A DNA stretch of 64,000 nucleotides from contig CANTFK010000343.1 in NCBI GenBank assembly GCA_947646735.1, forward strand, positions 62,001-126,000, in the 5' to 3' direction. Positions 23,035 through 33,762 of the stretch are shown piece by piece. The position numbers were made by a program, and so were the translations under genes. Each line of letters starts with the position of its first letter. Position 1 is the first letter of the stretch. Under the pieces are notes generated by a model. That model searched no databases, had not been told where the DNA came from, and was given only the letters and a program-made list of their open reading frames with translations. The stretch is from Peronospora farinosa. Its lineage: Eukaryota > Oomycota > Peronosporomycetes > Peronosporales > Peronosporaceae.

Positions 23035-25555
23035 CTAATTTGCCATCTTCTCGAGTTTCTCCGGGAACATCCCTGCGTGCTTGGCTGGGTTGTACCATTG
23101 ACGGAAAAAATTATAGAACTCCTCCATCTGGCACTTCCCAATCTCGTGAATCTCTCCACAACCCCGGCATACAAACAGGCAGCGGTCAGACGGGTGATCC
23201 TTCCTTCCACAGCGGTCGCAGGTCAATCTTTTCCAGCAATTCAAATCTCCATGTTTCTTGGACCCGCAATATGCACATCTCGTGTTAGGGGTCGCTGATG
23301 ATTGGCCGGGTCGCTGGTCTACTGCCTGGCGATGTTGGTCGGCCTCCCTAGTCGGTAGATTCTTTGAAAACCTCACACTTGGATCCCTCCCCGCTTCTTT
23401 CTCCATAAGGTAGACTCGTCTTAGATTTCCCTCATTCTCCGAGGAGTCTGGAATGGAATCTTCAGAGCTCGAGTCTTCCAGGGGAGTCCGTACTGCATGT
23501 ATGGAGCGGCGATTTAGATCTCTCGGCCTCTCGGGTAGTGCCGGTGCCTTCTGACGAAACTTGTTTGATCCAAACAGCATCTTGCCTCGTCTTGCCTTCG
23601 TCCGCTGACATGCTGTCAATACTTCCTCCAATTCTTCCACGTCCGCCAGACGCAGCATAGTCAACTTGTCTGCTAGGTCTGGGTCGTCCACCGTCAAAAT
23701 GTAGTGATCGACGTGATCCTTCTGAATCTTGGGCGACCCATCCTTAATCTTCATCTTCGCCCTGAGTCCAAGCATATTCAGGCGGTACAGATAACCCAGC
23801 GGGGTTTCTTCCGACCTTTTCTTCGCATGGTAGTACTGACGGGCGACAGGTACCCCCGTGCCAAAGAACCGAATTATGAACTCTGCATTAGGTCCTTCCA
23901 GTTCCCTCGTACCGAGCGACCCAGTTGATGGTACAATTCTGTGCCGGTCCAGTCAGCAACCCTCCAAAAACGAGACATCGTTCGTCATCTGGTGCTTGGT
24001 CTCTTATAAATGCTGTCTTGACCGTTGATACCCAGCTGCGCGCTCTGTCTTCGTCTTGGTCTCTTCCATGAAATTCTTTAAGGTCCGAGGTCGCCGATAG
24101 TTTGATGCGAGGGACCATATTTGGCATCTGTCCCAGCGCTGCGTTCGCCATCATCGACTGAGGTCCCCTCAAATCCATGTTGTCAGGGTCGAACTCACAG
24201 AAACCGACGGATTCCATATCGACGTCGGTCATCGTGTGGCCTCTTGGCATTTGTATGCCTGGATGCTGGTCGTGGTTAGCGGTCGTCCTTTGCGCCTCTG
24301 GTCTTCCTCCTGCTACACTCCCGTTAGGGTGTGCCCGCGGTACTTGACGTTCATTCAAAAATCTTGCCATCGCCGCGTCGAAGAGGGTCTGCAGATCGCC
24401 TACCGGGTAGGTAGGTCCTTCCCCCCCAGCATCTTCGTCACGGGGCAGAGCAAATTCCATCTTTTTTTCTTGCTGCTTTCCCATTGGCTGAAAATCGGAA
24501 TGATTTTCATTCTTGCCACGCGTCGCCGTTTCAAGACCACTTGGTCCCTGCTCCGCGCTGCGCGCTCGGGCCTGGAGCAGCGCCGCTCCAGTAGGGCCTA
24601 GGGGCATCCTAGTGACCGACCCAGTTGAGGACGATCCTGGGGACCACGGTGCTGCTTCCCTCTGGCCGCTTGGCATCCGGTGTTGAGATGGGTCTTGATT
24701 CGCCCCTGGGTGGTCGGCGGCTCCGTACATGTGGGGACCCACCGTGATGTCCTGAAGCGTCATCTGGCTGTCGTTGGACCGCATGTGTGTAGGTGTCACC
24801 AGAGGTGGGTGTTCCGTTGCTGGTGTGGTACCCACCAGGATCGACAGACGCTTGTGCATGTGCTCTAACGTTGTTGTGATTCTGTTGAACCCCAGGGATA
24901 GCAGGTCGTCCGGGTCGAACCGACCTGCGACCATGTTCGCTTCACGAAGCATGGTGACCAGCGCTGTGATCGCGTCCGTGACGGAGTGCAGCCGTGGCAG
25001 GGTCGACACCGGCCCAGTGAGTTGACCCAGCTGCCGGATATCCAGGATCTTCGCGACGGGGTCGCTCTCCAGGAACGCGTTCAGCTTGCGCTGGTGGTAG
25101 GCCCTCGTGACATCGGCGTCTGTCCATGACGCCAGTCCTTCCTTCTCGGGGCCTATCGACTTTGTGTTTCCGGGTGCCTTCATCCGGAACTTCGTCGGCT
25201 TGGATTGCGCGATCTTGTTTTGTTGTTTTTTTGGGGACCTTAGCCTCTCGGTTTTCACCGTCGGCTGATGGTCCTCTGGATCATGATAGGCGTCATGACC
25301 CAAGGTGTCCTCAACGAGGACATAGGGAGGGTATTTAGGTTTTTCTTCAATGAATTCAACCTCGACCATGTTGACCGGGCCCCTCCCAAGGCCCGGTCGG
25401 TCCTTCGATCCTTTGTTTGTTTCTTCTTGAGTCACTGGCGATCGGTCTTCCCGTGACTCTTCGGTCTTGTGCTCCTTCTTGACATGAACATCTTTATCAT
25501 CTTGGGACTCGCGGTGAAATCCCGCGTCTTCCGAAGATCCGGGCACGCGCACCAT
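23035..25555 (-). pseudogene. Gypsy-1 gag with three zinc knuckles (two frame breaks)
   Basis: I place the start at 25555: this ATG is the first codon after the 5' LTR, and its TGG begins the primer-binding site. The open frame continues upstream into the LTR without a better start. The first part (to 23888) has a charged N-terminus, a long Q/P/R-rich middle and a capsid-like LKEFHGRDQDEDRARSW block. Two single-base losses at about 23941 and 23892 move the frame to 23775-23035. That part contains RAKMKIKDG and three CCHC knuckles: CAYCGSKKHGDLNC, CDRCGRKDHPSDRC and CRGCGEIHEIGKC. Three knuckles are more than the one or two usual in Gypsy Gag. Gag coats the RNA and builds the particle. Confidence 0.82.
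25537..25554 (-). other. Primer-binding site of Gypsy-1, overlapping the gag start
   Basis: TGGTGCGCGTGCCCGGAT begins one base inside the LTR on the minus strand, and its TGG includes the last two bases of the gag ATG. It differs from the site shared by Gypsy-2 and Gypsy-3, so a different tRNA primer is expected. The decayed copy at 1387 keeps the same arrangement. Confidence 0.6.
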
Positions 25556-26704
25556 TGTGGTGGAGTGGGTTCTCAAAATTGTATGATGAGACCCCAAACC
25601 ACTCACTGTGCCGGACTGCCGACTGTCGGAGGGGGTACCCCGATGCCGCGTATGGACCTTCTCTCACCTTGTGTACCCGTCGGCTGGCGGGTTGCACTCT
25701 TCGGAGGACTTGGTGACGATGTAGATGTCTGCCTTGAGGGAGGTAGACCTGGGGGGGCCTCGAGTGGATATGCTTCACTCGGTGGGCCGGTAGGTGGCCA
25801 CTCGATCGACCTTGTCGAGAGTGGACTTAGAGCCAAATTTCTTCAGGGGCGCTTGTCGTCCCTGGCCTTTTCCTTCTTGTTTCAGGGGTATTAACCACCT
25901 GACCTTTACGTTGCTCCCGGACCTTGAGGTGAGGGAGACCGCTTCCGATAGCGGGTCTTGGGGGGGGGGGGAGTTGCTACTCGAACGAGCTCACAGGCCA
26001 AATATATCCTGGAGCTCTATTCGCCCTTGAACTTCGCTACACAACTGTCTTCGACGGGGGGCCAAAATATATCCCTTCCCGGAACAGTGAGTAACTTAGA
26101 ACAAGTCCTTCTTGGGTGACGGAGTCGTGCCACGTAGATCGCAAATTGAGTAGTATTTAATATAGTCCTATCCTTTTACCTCCTTTACTCTATCCTTGCC
26201 TGAAGCTCTGATTCCTTGCGTCGACTAGTCTGATCCTTGTATTAACTGGTCCGGAGTGGCTGAACCCCGAGGGGCCGAGGTCGACTGATGAGGGACCCAG
26301 GTCTACCAATAAGGGACCGGGTCGACCAAAGAGGGGCCGAGGTCGACCGATGAGGGACCGGGTCGACCAACGAGGGACCGGGTCTACCAATGAGGGACCC
26401 AGGTCTACCAATGAGGGACCCAGGTCGACCGATGAGGGACCGGGTCGACCAATGAGAGACCCGGGTCTACCAACGAGGGGCCAGGTCGATCAATGAGCGG
26501 CCATGATCAACTCCCTTTGGTACCGGTTAACCGGTACCCTGATACTGATTTTTCTTCGGCGGATCCTGCGGATTGTCCTCCACCAACGGTCGCTCCCCTT
26601 CGAGGCCCCTGTCTCTCTGGTCCCCTGTCCCTGACCCACGGCCTATACTCTGAATCCAACTGGAGTCCGGGACCTTCATATCACAAAATTAGCACTTCAC
26701 CACA
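25556..26704 (-). repeat. Gypsy-1 5' LTR (1149 bp)
   Basis: Nearly identical to 14483-15629, with a few substitutions and one- or two-base indels (for example in the C/G runs near 25965 and at 25840). It carries the same minisatellite at about 26265-26494. It should hold the promoter for the minus-strand element transcript. Confidence 0.92.
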
Positions 26705-26708
26705 TATG
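26705..26708 (+). repeat. Target-site duplication TATG, right copy
   Basis: Matches 14479-14482. Together the two copies show that Gypsy-1 came in by integrase-mediated insertion. Confidence 0.85.
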
Positions 26709-27346
26709 CCATGTCCAACTTGCGTGGCAAAGCGTCAGAGTGGGCATACTCTGCGCTGATGGATAATGCTGATGCATTTCCATCATGGGCGATCTTTAAG
26801 TCAAAGATTCGCGCCATGTATCAGCCGCCTAACTACGAAGTGTTGCTTATGGCGCGCTTCTTTGGAGCACGACAGGCAAAACGCTCTCTGCAAGAATTTG
26901 TGCAGGAGATGCGTTCGCTGTCGGCGTCCATTAATGGGGAACCGATACCAGAGCGTATCAAGGTAGCCACGTTCATGAATGGACTTAGGCATGGCCCATC
27001 GCGTCAGGACCTTTTTAGAAAGGTGCCAGCGACGATGGAAGAGGCAATTGACATTGCCTTAGTTGAGGAGCAATCCTACAACAGCGCCTCGGCGACAGCC
27101 TATTACAGGCCGTCGTCCGAGAAGTCTGATGCCACTCCTATGGAGTTAGGCAATGCAGATGTGATCTGCTACAAGTACGGCAAGCGAGGCCATATGATGG
27201 CTCGCTGCTATGCCAAGGTAGCTGCTGGTGCTAAGGCATCCAGCAAAAGGTCTCCCAACCCGAAGGGAGGTGCGACAAACCAGCGTGCACGACGCACGGG
27301 TTCAGCACCTGCCCAAGATGGGTCGGGAAATGCGGGAGCGCAGTAG
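26705..27346 (+). CDS. Gypsy-3 gag, C-terminal part
   Basis: Continues the frame cut at 14482. It contains the retrotransposon Gag capsid-like domain (SNLRGKASEWAYSAL, WAIFKSKIRAMYQPPNYEVL, FVQEMRSLSASI, RIKVATFMNGLRHG), matching the intact Gypsy-2 gag in order and spacing. The zinc knuckle reads CYKYGKRGHMMARC: the second cysteine has become tyrosine, so zinc binding is probably lost in this copy. The frame ends with TAG at 27344-27346 inside a predicted hairpin. Confidence 0.88.
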   Translation, partial: YAMSNLRGKASEWAYSALMDNADAFPSWAIFKSKIRAMYQPPNYEVLLMARFFGARQAKRSLQEFVQEMRSLSASINGEPIPERIKVATFMNGLRHGPSRQDLFRKVPATMEEAIDIALVEEQSYNSASATAYYRPSSEKSDATPMELGNADVICYKYGKRGHMMARCYAKVAAGAKASSKRSPNPKGGATNQRARRTGSAPAQDGSGNAGAQ

Positions 27347-27364
27347 GGGCGGGATGCCCTACTG
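27325..27364 (+). promoter_or_regulatory. Gag-pol -1 frameshift signal of Gypsy-3
   Basis: GGGAAAT at 27325-27331 is read in gag as G GGA AAT, the exact X-XXY-YYZ slippery pattern. After a 9-base spacer an 8-bp stem CAGTAGGG / CCCTACTG (27341-27348 with 27357-27364) contains the gag stop. A -1 slip enters the pol frame, which is open across the junction. This is the classical heptamer-spacer-hairpin layout used by retroelements to make Gag-Pol. It is a prediction from sequence only. Confidence 0.65.
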
Positions 27365-30300
27365 TCGCGGACTCTGAAGCTACCCCTAAGTTCAAAGTGA
27401 TCGAACAAATGGGTAGCATAGTCCCTGAGGTTCCGAAAGGTCGGACCTCAATCCTTTTGGTCTATAGCGCTCGAGTACGAGGCTATGACCAAGTGATGAC
27501 CCTTCTCGTGGATTCGGGTGCATCACAAAACTTTGTGAAACTCGCGGCTCTGAATAGGAGACCGGCGAGTTATGAGTCGCTTTGCCAGGATGGCAAGCGA
27601 GAAGAGGCGATCGTTCGTTTAGCAAACGGCGCGCTCGTCAAATCGGAGGGAGTTCAGGTTGAACTCGCCTTCAGTTTCAGTGACTTCTCTTGTAAAGAGA
27701 AGTTCACAGTGCTCGGTATGGAGAGTCCGTATGACCTCATCCTAGGCATGCCTTGGTTGGCTAAACACCAACCATGGATAGACTGGCGTACACGCACAGT
27801 AGCTAGCTCTACGCAAGACACCGGAAAGGATGTGCTCTTGCGAGAGGCTTATGTGACTGATGCTGTGTCCAACACAGTCGAGGGTGCGATGACGGTATGT
27901 CAATCGTCACCAGGAACTACCCAGCTCGAAAGGAGTGGTGCAGTTAGAAGTGCCCTGACAGAAAGTCAGGTGACACAAATTCCTACTCAGCTCGAGGAGA
28001 CTGATGTAGTGAATGGGGCGATGACAGGTAGTCATGCGTCCAATGGTCCTGCACAGAGCCGAGAGCCTGTGGCAGTTGATGGTGGGCTGACAGGAAGTCA
28101 AGCGCCACAAGAAACGGCACAGAGCCTTGATCCTGGTGTGGTTGGAAGGAGTGCGTTGGCTATAACAGCAACGACGCCTTCTTCCAGGTCAAAGTTCGTG
28201 GTGACTCGAAGAACGAGCACCAGACGTATTAAGACGATCAAGGGCACGTCGAAACGAGTGACCCTTGGATCAGTCTCGGTACAAGAGGATGGACCTACGA
28301 ACAAGTTGTTCGAGGTCGTCGAAGACAAGATGCCGGAGGCATCCTTAGTTGAGGTGCTCCAACTTGTCTTGGCATCTGCCGAGGAGATAGTAAATCTCTC
28401 GGAGATGACGTGGGATCTGTTCCTGTCCGAACTAAAGGAAGGAAAGATTCACGAGATAGTCGCACCAGTTCCAGAAGAGAACGTGGTGGACTGTTGCTCG
28501 TCGTCCACAATGGATGAGAGCGTCTTGGAGACCGACAAAAAGAAACGGTTCGCTGCTCAAGGCTGGGAAGCCTTGAAGGACAGCCCGTTCTATGATGTTC
28601 TGTGGAAACACCGTGATGTGTTTCCAGCAGAAGTGCCAAGCCGCCTACCGATCGATAGGGGCATCAGGCACGAAATTGACCTGGAGCCTGGCACCAAGTA
28701 TTGTGTGACCAGGCAATGGCCGTTGCCGAAGGAACAAGTCGATTACATCGATGAGCTCTTCGACAAGCGAGCCAAGGTAGGACATGTACGTGAGAGCAAG
28801 TCGCCTCACTGCAGCCCAACCTTCTGTGTGCGTAAAGCAACAGGTGGATGGAGCGTGGTTCATGCTAATAATTAGCTGAACACGGCCACTATTCCGGCTC
28901 AAACGCCGATCCCGCGGAAAGATGTTTTGTTGAATTCCATGGGAAAGTCAACTATCTTTTCCGCGTTGGATCTGAAGGATGGCTACTATCAGGTTCTGAT
29001 GAGAGATACCGATGTAGCCAAAACGGCAGTAAGCACCCCAAGCGGTATGCTGTGGGAGTGGCTTGTGATGCCACACTGACTAATGCTCCAGCAACATTCA
29101 ACAGAGTGGTGGCACACGTGATGCGTCAGCATCGTGCCTACGCGCCCTATTACGTCGACGATGTATTCGTGCATAGTAGGGAGGAGGACGGTATGAGCGC
29201 GATAGAGTCGCACAAGCGTCATTTAGACGCTGTGTTGCAGACTCTGGGTGACGCCCAATTATACGTGAACTTGCAAAAGTGCGTAATAGGGGTCCCCGAG
29301 ATACCGGTACTGGGCTGCATCGTAGGTGCACATGGTGTACGAGCAGACCCAGAAAAGGTAAAGGCTGTAAAGGAATGGCCAGTCCCACGACATGTGAAGG
29401 ATCTGCGCCAATTCCTTGGGCTCGCTAATTACTTGCATAAGTACAGCAGGAATTATGCGGAGCAGACCAAGCCATTGTCTGACCTTTTGAAAAAGGATAC
29501 AGAATGGACTTGGTCAAAGGCGCAAGAAGATGCGTTCACATCAGTGAAGCAATATCATGTTGAGGCACCGGTCTTGGCATTGCCAGACGCAAATAAGCCC
29601 TTTAGCGTCGTCTGCGATGCAAGCAATTTTGCAGTCGTCAGTGCGCTCATGCAGAAGGATGACAACGGCGTTGACCGTGTTATTTCTTATCAGTCTCGGC
29701 TTTTGAAAGCCGTAGAGCTGAATTACCCTGTGCATGACAAGGAGCTACTTTCAATTAAGTATGCCCTTGGGAAGTTTCGGGTGCACCTCTTGGGCACCGA
29801 GCCTTTTGTGGTTTATACGGATCACGCATCACTGCGGACCGCTATAAATTCACCACACCTCTCGCCGAGAATGGCGAGATGGCTAACATTCTTCTCCGAA
29901 TTTAATTTCAAAGTTGAATATAAGCCGGGTAAGTCGAATGTCTTAGCTGACGCGTTATCGCGCAGACCAGACTTCGAGGCAAGACACCAAGATAGTGTGT
30001 CACGTGCGAAAGCACAAGTTGAGTCGTCAACATTGGCAGCCATGAAGGCCTACCATGTGACGAGCTCAATGGCCTCCGATATAAAGGAGTGCTACAATCA
30101 GGACGAACATTGTCGCCTGCTGTTGGATCATTTTGGTGGACGAAAGGTTACGCTTCCGTCGCACCTCAAAGCGAAGTTATATCGCTTTAGTTACAGTGAT
30201 GGCCTGTTATGGCATCAACTGTCACTCTGTGATCCCTTGAGAATCTATGTCCCTCATCACACAGATCTCAAGCTGATGATACTTCACGAGTGCCATGATG

Positions 30301-32128
30301 CGCCATCTAGTGGGCATCTGGGCCGTGAAAAGACATTCTTACGAGTGTCAGAGGAATTTTGGCGGCCCCACCTATATCGGTGGGTGTCCAACTATATTCG
30401 CTATTGCGAAGCGTGTCAGCGCATAGAGCCTGCACCTTCAAACAGTGCGCCACTGAAGCCACTGACAATTCCAACGGATAGTTGGAAGTCGGTCAGTTTG
30501 GACTTCATGTTTGGCTTACCGCCTGACCATAAAGCAGGGCGGGGCTCGTCGTCTTTGTAGACAGACTGAGCAAGATGGTGCATTTAGCACCATGTAGTAC
30601 CAAGATCGCAGGAAATAAGGCTTCCCTCTTATTCCTGGAGCATGTGTATCGACTACACGGGATGCCCGAGTCCATATTATCGGACCGGGATCCGCGTATT
30701 ACGTCGGGTTTTTGGCGACATGTGTTTGAGTTGCTAGGTAGCAAACTCCACATGTCAGCCGCTGATCATCCCCAGACCGATGGCCAAACAGAACGGGCCA
30801 ATCGAGTCGTGGCAGATGTGTTGCGTACAGTAGAGACTTTCAAAGAATGGAGCAAGCAATTACCATTCGTGGAGCTCGCTATTAATAATAGTGTTCACGC
30901 CAGTACGGGTGAAACACCGTTATATATTAACGGACTGCGTCATCCTCGAACGCCAGTCTCGCTTGTACGCAGCCCGAGTCTTAGTGGGGGAGGGCCCCTC
31001 ACTTCGCTCGGAGCGAATTCCAAAAAGGGCCAAGGTTGCCCTAGTGACACTGCTAATTTAGCAGTGGTCACGTCACCTATAGGTGTCACAGAGGAGGCAC
31101 GGCAAGAAATGCCAGTGCTCCTTGATGATGACACTATAGTGTTGTCAACAGCGTCGACCCATGAACGACCTCTTGGAGGCGTCATAGGCGAGCTGGATGC
31201 TAAAAGCGTGAGCGAAGCTCAGCGCTTTGTGGATGAGCGATTAGCCATCACACGTAAAGTCCGTGACGAGATGGCAAGCGCACAGGACAAGCAAAAAGAA
31301 TATGCAGACCAGCATGGTCGCAAAAACAATGAACACTTTAGTGTGGGGGACAAAGTGCTATTAAGTACTGCTACCCTACCTAAACATGCAATTTCTGTAC
31401 TACCTGGTGGTACTACTAAGCTATTGCCCCGGTTCATTGGGCCCTTTGCAGTGGTTGAAGAAGTTGGAGACCTAAATTATAGGCTCACTCTCCCACCGTA
31501 TATGAAGACGCACCCCGTATTTTACGTGGGTCGTCTGAAACGGTATGTTGATCCAGAAGAGATCACATATCCGCATCGGTCTAACGAGATCGATGGTGAC
31601 GCCGACTGTGAGTCGAGCGTTGCGACCGATCAGGCGACGAGGAAGCCGAGAGGCTCCCCTTGTATGAACGAGGCGATAGAGGACTCGGTGATCGAGGAGG
31701 ACTCCGCGCTTGACGCGGGTCTCTCATCACCAGTCGCTCTAAGATGTCCAAACGGGTCTTCAGGCGGTCATACCCCTGACGGTCCCTCGTCCTCACATCG
31801 CGCAGATCCGAAGTCAGTCGCGAGACTTGACTCTCGAGATCTGACACCTGTCTCTTCAGCGCAGCAGACTCAGCCTGCGACTGAACAACAGCAGGGTAGG
31901 CAGCCGCGATTAGGTGGGCGTAATCGCCACTCCTATCGGGCGCCACCTGTGTTGGTGGACACGGAAGGGAATACGCGTTTCCTTGTTGGAAGGCTGTTGT
32001 CCCACCGGTTTGTGAAGCGAAAGCTCCAAATCCTTGTCCAATGGAAGGGTTACCCAACGAGCATTGACTCATGGGAGCCTGTTGACGCTTTGCGCGTCGA
32101 CGTGCCTGGGCTGGTGGCTGCTCACTAG
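27332..32128 (+). pseudogene. Gypsy-3 pol: protease, RT, RNase H, integrase, chromodomain
   Basis: The -1 frame (to 28875) has the retropepsin motif LLVDSGASQNFV and LILGMPWLAKHQPWIDW, a long linker, then the RT start ([20 protein letters not shown]). It ends at TAG 28873-28875, where the Gypsy-2 homologue has the lysine AAG. A one-base loss near 29075 leads to the frame 29052-30560 with YVDDVF, RNase H ([21 protein letters not shown]) and the integrase zinc finger (SGHLGREK, CEACQR). Another shift near 30540 leads to 30575-32128 with the integrase core (LSDRDPRITS, DGQTERANR), GPFAVVEE tail and an intact chromodomain (FLVGRLL...QILVQWKGYPTSIDSWEPV). Three breaks make it dead in this copy. 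Confidence 0.88.
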
Positions 32129-33027
32129 CAGAATCTCCAGCTACGCTCGCTCTGCTAGGTCCGGATGGACTAGCAGAAGAAGCGTAGCGAGAAATCAATT
32201 GGGGGTCGCTTACCGCCCATAATTTCATGCGCACGCTTCATGGCGAAGCTGATTCGCTGCGACCGCTGTTTCGTTGCATCTTCATGCAAGGTAATACGGC
32301 GCCGAAGTTCAGCTTCATAGTCGTCGGCTGTTTCGTTAAAAAGCAGCACGACTGGAATTGGGAAAGCACGACCAAGTGCTTTGCCCTGTTTTTTTCACAA
32401 AGGAAAGACGCTATAGAATTTATGAGCGTCTATAGTGGCACGCTGCAAAAGCGATGCGCTAGACCCATCTGAGTGCATCCACTCAGATGGAGGTGGCATT
32501 GGTGGCAAGCCACCACTCACGTAGCCGCCCTCGCGACGGCGGGCTAGTGAGGCCGAAGGTGTACTTGGTGGAGCTTTAAGCTCACACTCACCTGAGTCTG
32601 ACTCTCCATTATGGATTGTCAAGACATCAGCTTGAGAAGTTGCATCTGACTGAGTCGCGACTACTCCTTTCGAAGTAGCGTGCTCAGTCTTAGTCGCTGC
32701 GCTCGTAGGCGCAGGCGACGAGGTTTTACCTTCGCTTGCAGGAAGCATAGATGCTCTCTTAAGGAAGGGTGCCTCAAATGATGGGGACATATGTCCCATC
32801 AATGCACTTTGCTCATCGCCACTTTGGGGTGATGGCAATGGCGTAGTCTCATTGTAATCTACAATGAGAGATGGATCTTCATCCACATTATAGTGAGATG
32901 GAAGATCCACCCCAGTGCCTGAATCACTTTGCGACGGCTGCGATAAATCGCGGCGCGTGCGCTTAGTGCTGGACTGCATGGGTGCCTTTGCAGGCGACCC
33001 ATCAGCCTTACCACGTTTCGGTGGCAT
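31581..33027 (-). pseudogene. Antisense accessory gene of Gypsy-3
   Basis: Reads from near the 3' LTR back into pol. The frame 33027-32170 starts MPPKRGK, has a single in-frame TGA at 32394-32392, and continues through PVVLLFNETADDYEAELRRR. A second frame (32234-31581) overlaps its end and gives a basic run ARRRAKRQQ and a C-terminal coiled coil (ALKRQVSDLESQVSRLTSDL) followed by an R/S-rich tail. The LLF-ET-D block, the basic segment after it and the coiled coil occur in the same order in the antisense frame of Gypsy-2 (40463-41751), and both coiled coils lie opposite the linker between integrase and chromodomain. A GGCG|GTAAGC donor-like site lies near the frame change. Function unknown. 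Confidence 0.6.
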
Positions 33028-33119
33028 GAGAATTGAGTAGACAAAGCGGCGCGTTATATTACGGCTCGCAAGTCACTCTGTCTCCTAGGAGATGTTTTAC
33101 AAGATGTAAAAATCGTTTT

Positions 33120-33130
33120 AAAAGGGGGGA
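33120..33130 (+). other. Polypurine tract of Gypsy-3
   Basis: AAAAGGGGGGA immediately precedes the 3' LTR and would prime plus-strand DNA synthesis. Confidence 0.7.
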
Positions 33131-33733
33131 TGGAGTAACGGGCTCAACGTTACACGTACACGTTAAGTATGCGATACTTAACGGGCAGGTCTCAAAAGGT
33201 ACGTAAGTACTTAAGACCTGTTGCTTGGGTGAGACACACCATGTGTCAAACCCTTGCGTATGTGATATACACTAGGTGTATTCACATTGATGGGGATGAC
33301 GCCCAGCTGGGACTAGGCGTCATCAAATGACGTCAGTCAGTTACGTCATTGAGCGAGCTTAAATATATTCAAGCTCGCACGTTGGGATGCGCATCTATAG
33401 AGATGGCACCCATCATTACATATTAACCAATCAGTAGTTAGATTTATATTTAGTTAAAATCTATTAAATATAAATCAGTCTTGAATTTCCTTAAACCGAA
33501 GCACCACGCACGAGAAGCTGAAAAGCTTCTACGTGACGTCGGTGACTTCTTGTTAAGAAGTTCGTTGCACTCTCGCTTAAGCGAGAGGCAACTGGTGGTA
33601 CGACTGCTTAAGCAGTCGACCAACCTCCCAACCACCCTCGCACGCGAAGGTAAGACGGTATAACCGCTTCCTCGCTTGTGCATAAGGTTTGTGCTCGTAG
33701 TACGAGGTAACTTCTTAGAAGTGCCCGTCTACA
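33131..33733 (+). repeat. Gypsy-3 3' LTR (603 bp)
   Basis: Starts TGGAGTAACGGG after the polypurine tract and ends GTCTACA. The second half (from about 33480) is nearly the same as in the 5' LTR, including the palindromes at 33570-33587 and 33601-33618. The first half differs at many positions and by indels. Confidence 0.85.
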
Positions 33734-33762
33734 ACAACCGTCGTGTAACCCCATTACAAGAT
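33734..33762 (-). repeat. Orphan LTR tip, Gypsy-2-like
   Basis: On the minus strand 33758-33734 reads TGTAATGGGGTTACACGACG and then GTTGT, almost the first 25 bases of the Gypsy-2 LTR. The rest of that LTR is missing; Gypsy-3's 3' LTR follows immediately. A similar tip lies at 43252-43231. Confidence 0.6.

Larger units (their letters stand above)
14483..26704 (-). mobile_element. Gypsy-1: 12.2-kb minus-strand Gypsy element with dual RNase H
   Basis: A complete insertion read on the minus strand: 5' LTR (26704-25556), gag starting at the LTR edge, three zinc knuckles, protease, RT, two RNase H domains, integrase, chromodomain, then a long antisense frame and the 3' LTR (15629-14483). The two LTRs are 1149 and 1147 bp and differ at only a handful of positions by eye, so the insertion is fairly young. 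Even so, gag and pol contain at least five frame breaks, so this copy is probably non-autonomous or the assembly has indel errors. It is nested in Gypsy-3 gag with TATG duplications. Confidence 0.92.
13378..33733 (+). mobile_element. Gypsy-3: chromodomain Gypsy retrotransposon, split by Gypsy-1
   Basis: Gypsy-3 consists of 13378-14482 and 26705-33733, about 8.1 kb once the nested Gypsy-1 is removed. Order: 5' LTR, primer-binding site, gag, a gag-pol frameshift signal, protease, RT, RNase H, integrase and chromodomain, then antisense frames, polypurine tract and 3' LTR. Pol carries a stop and two frameshifts, so it is inactive. No matching target duplication is visible (ATCTT before, ACAAC after), and the two LTRs differ strongly in their first halves. 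That suggests recombination between copies rather than a simple insertion. Confidence 0.9.
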
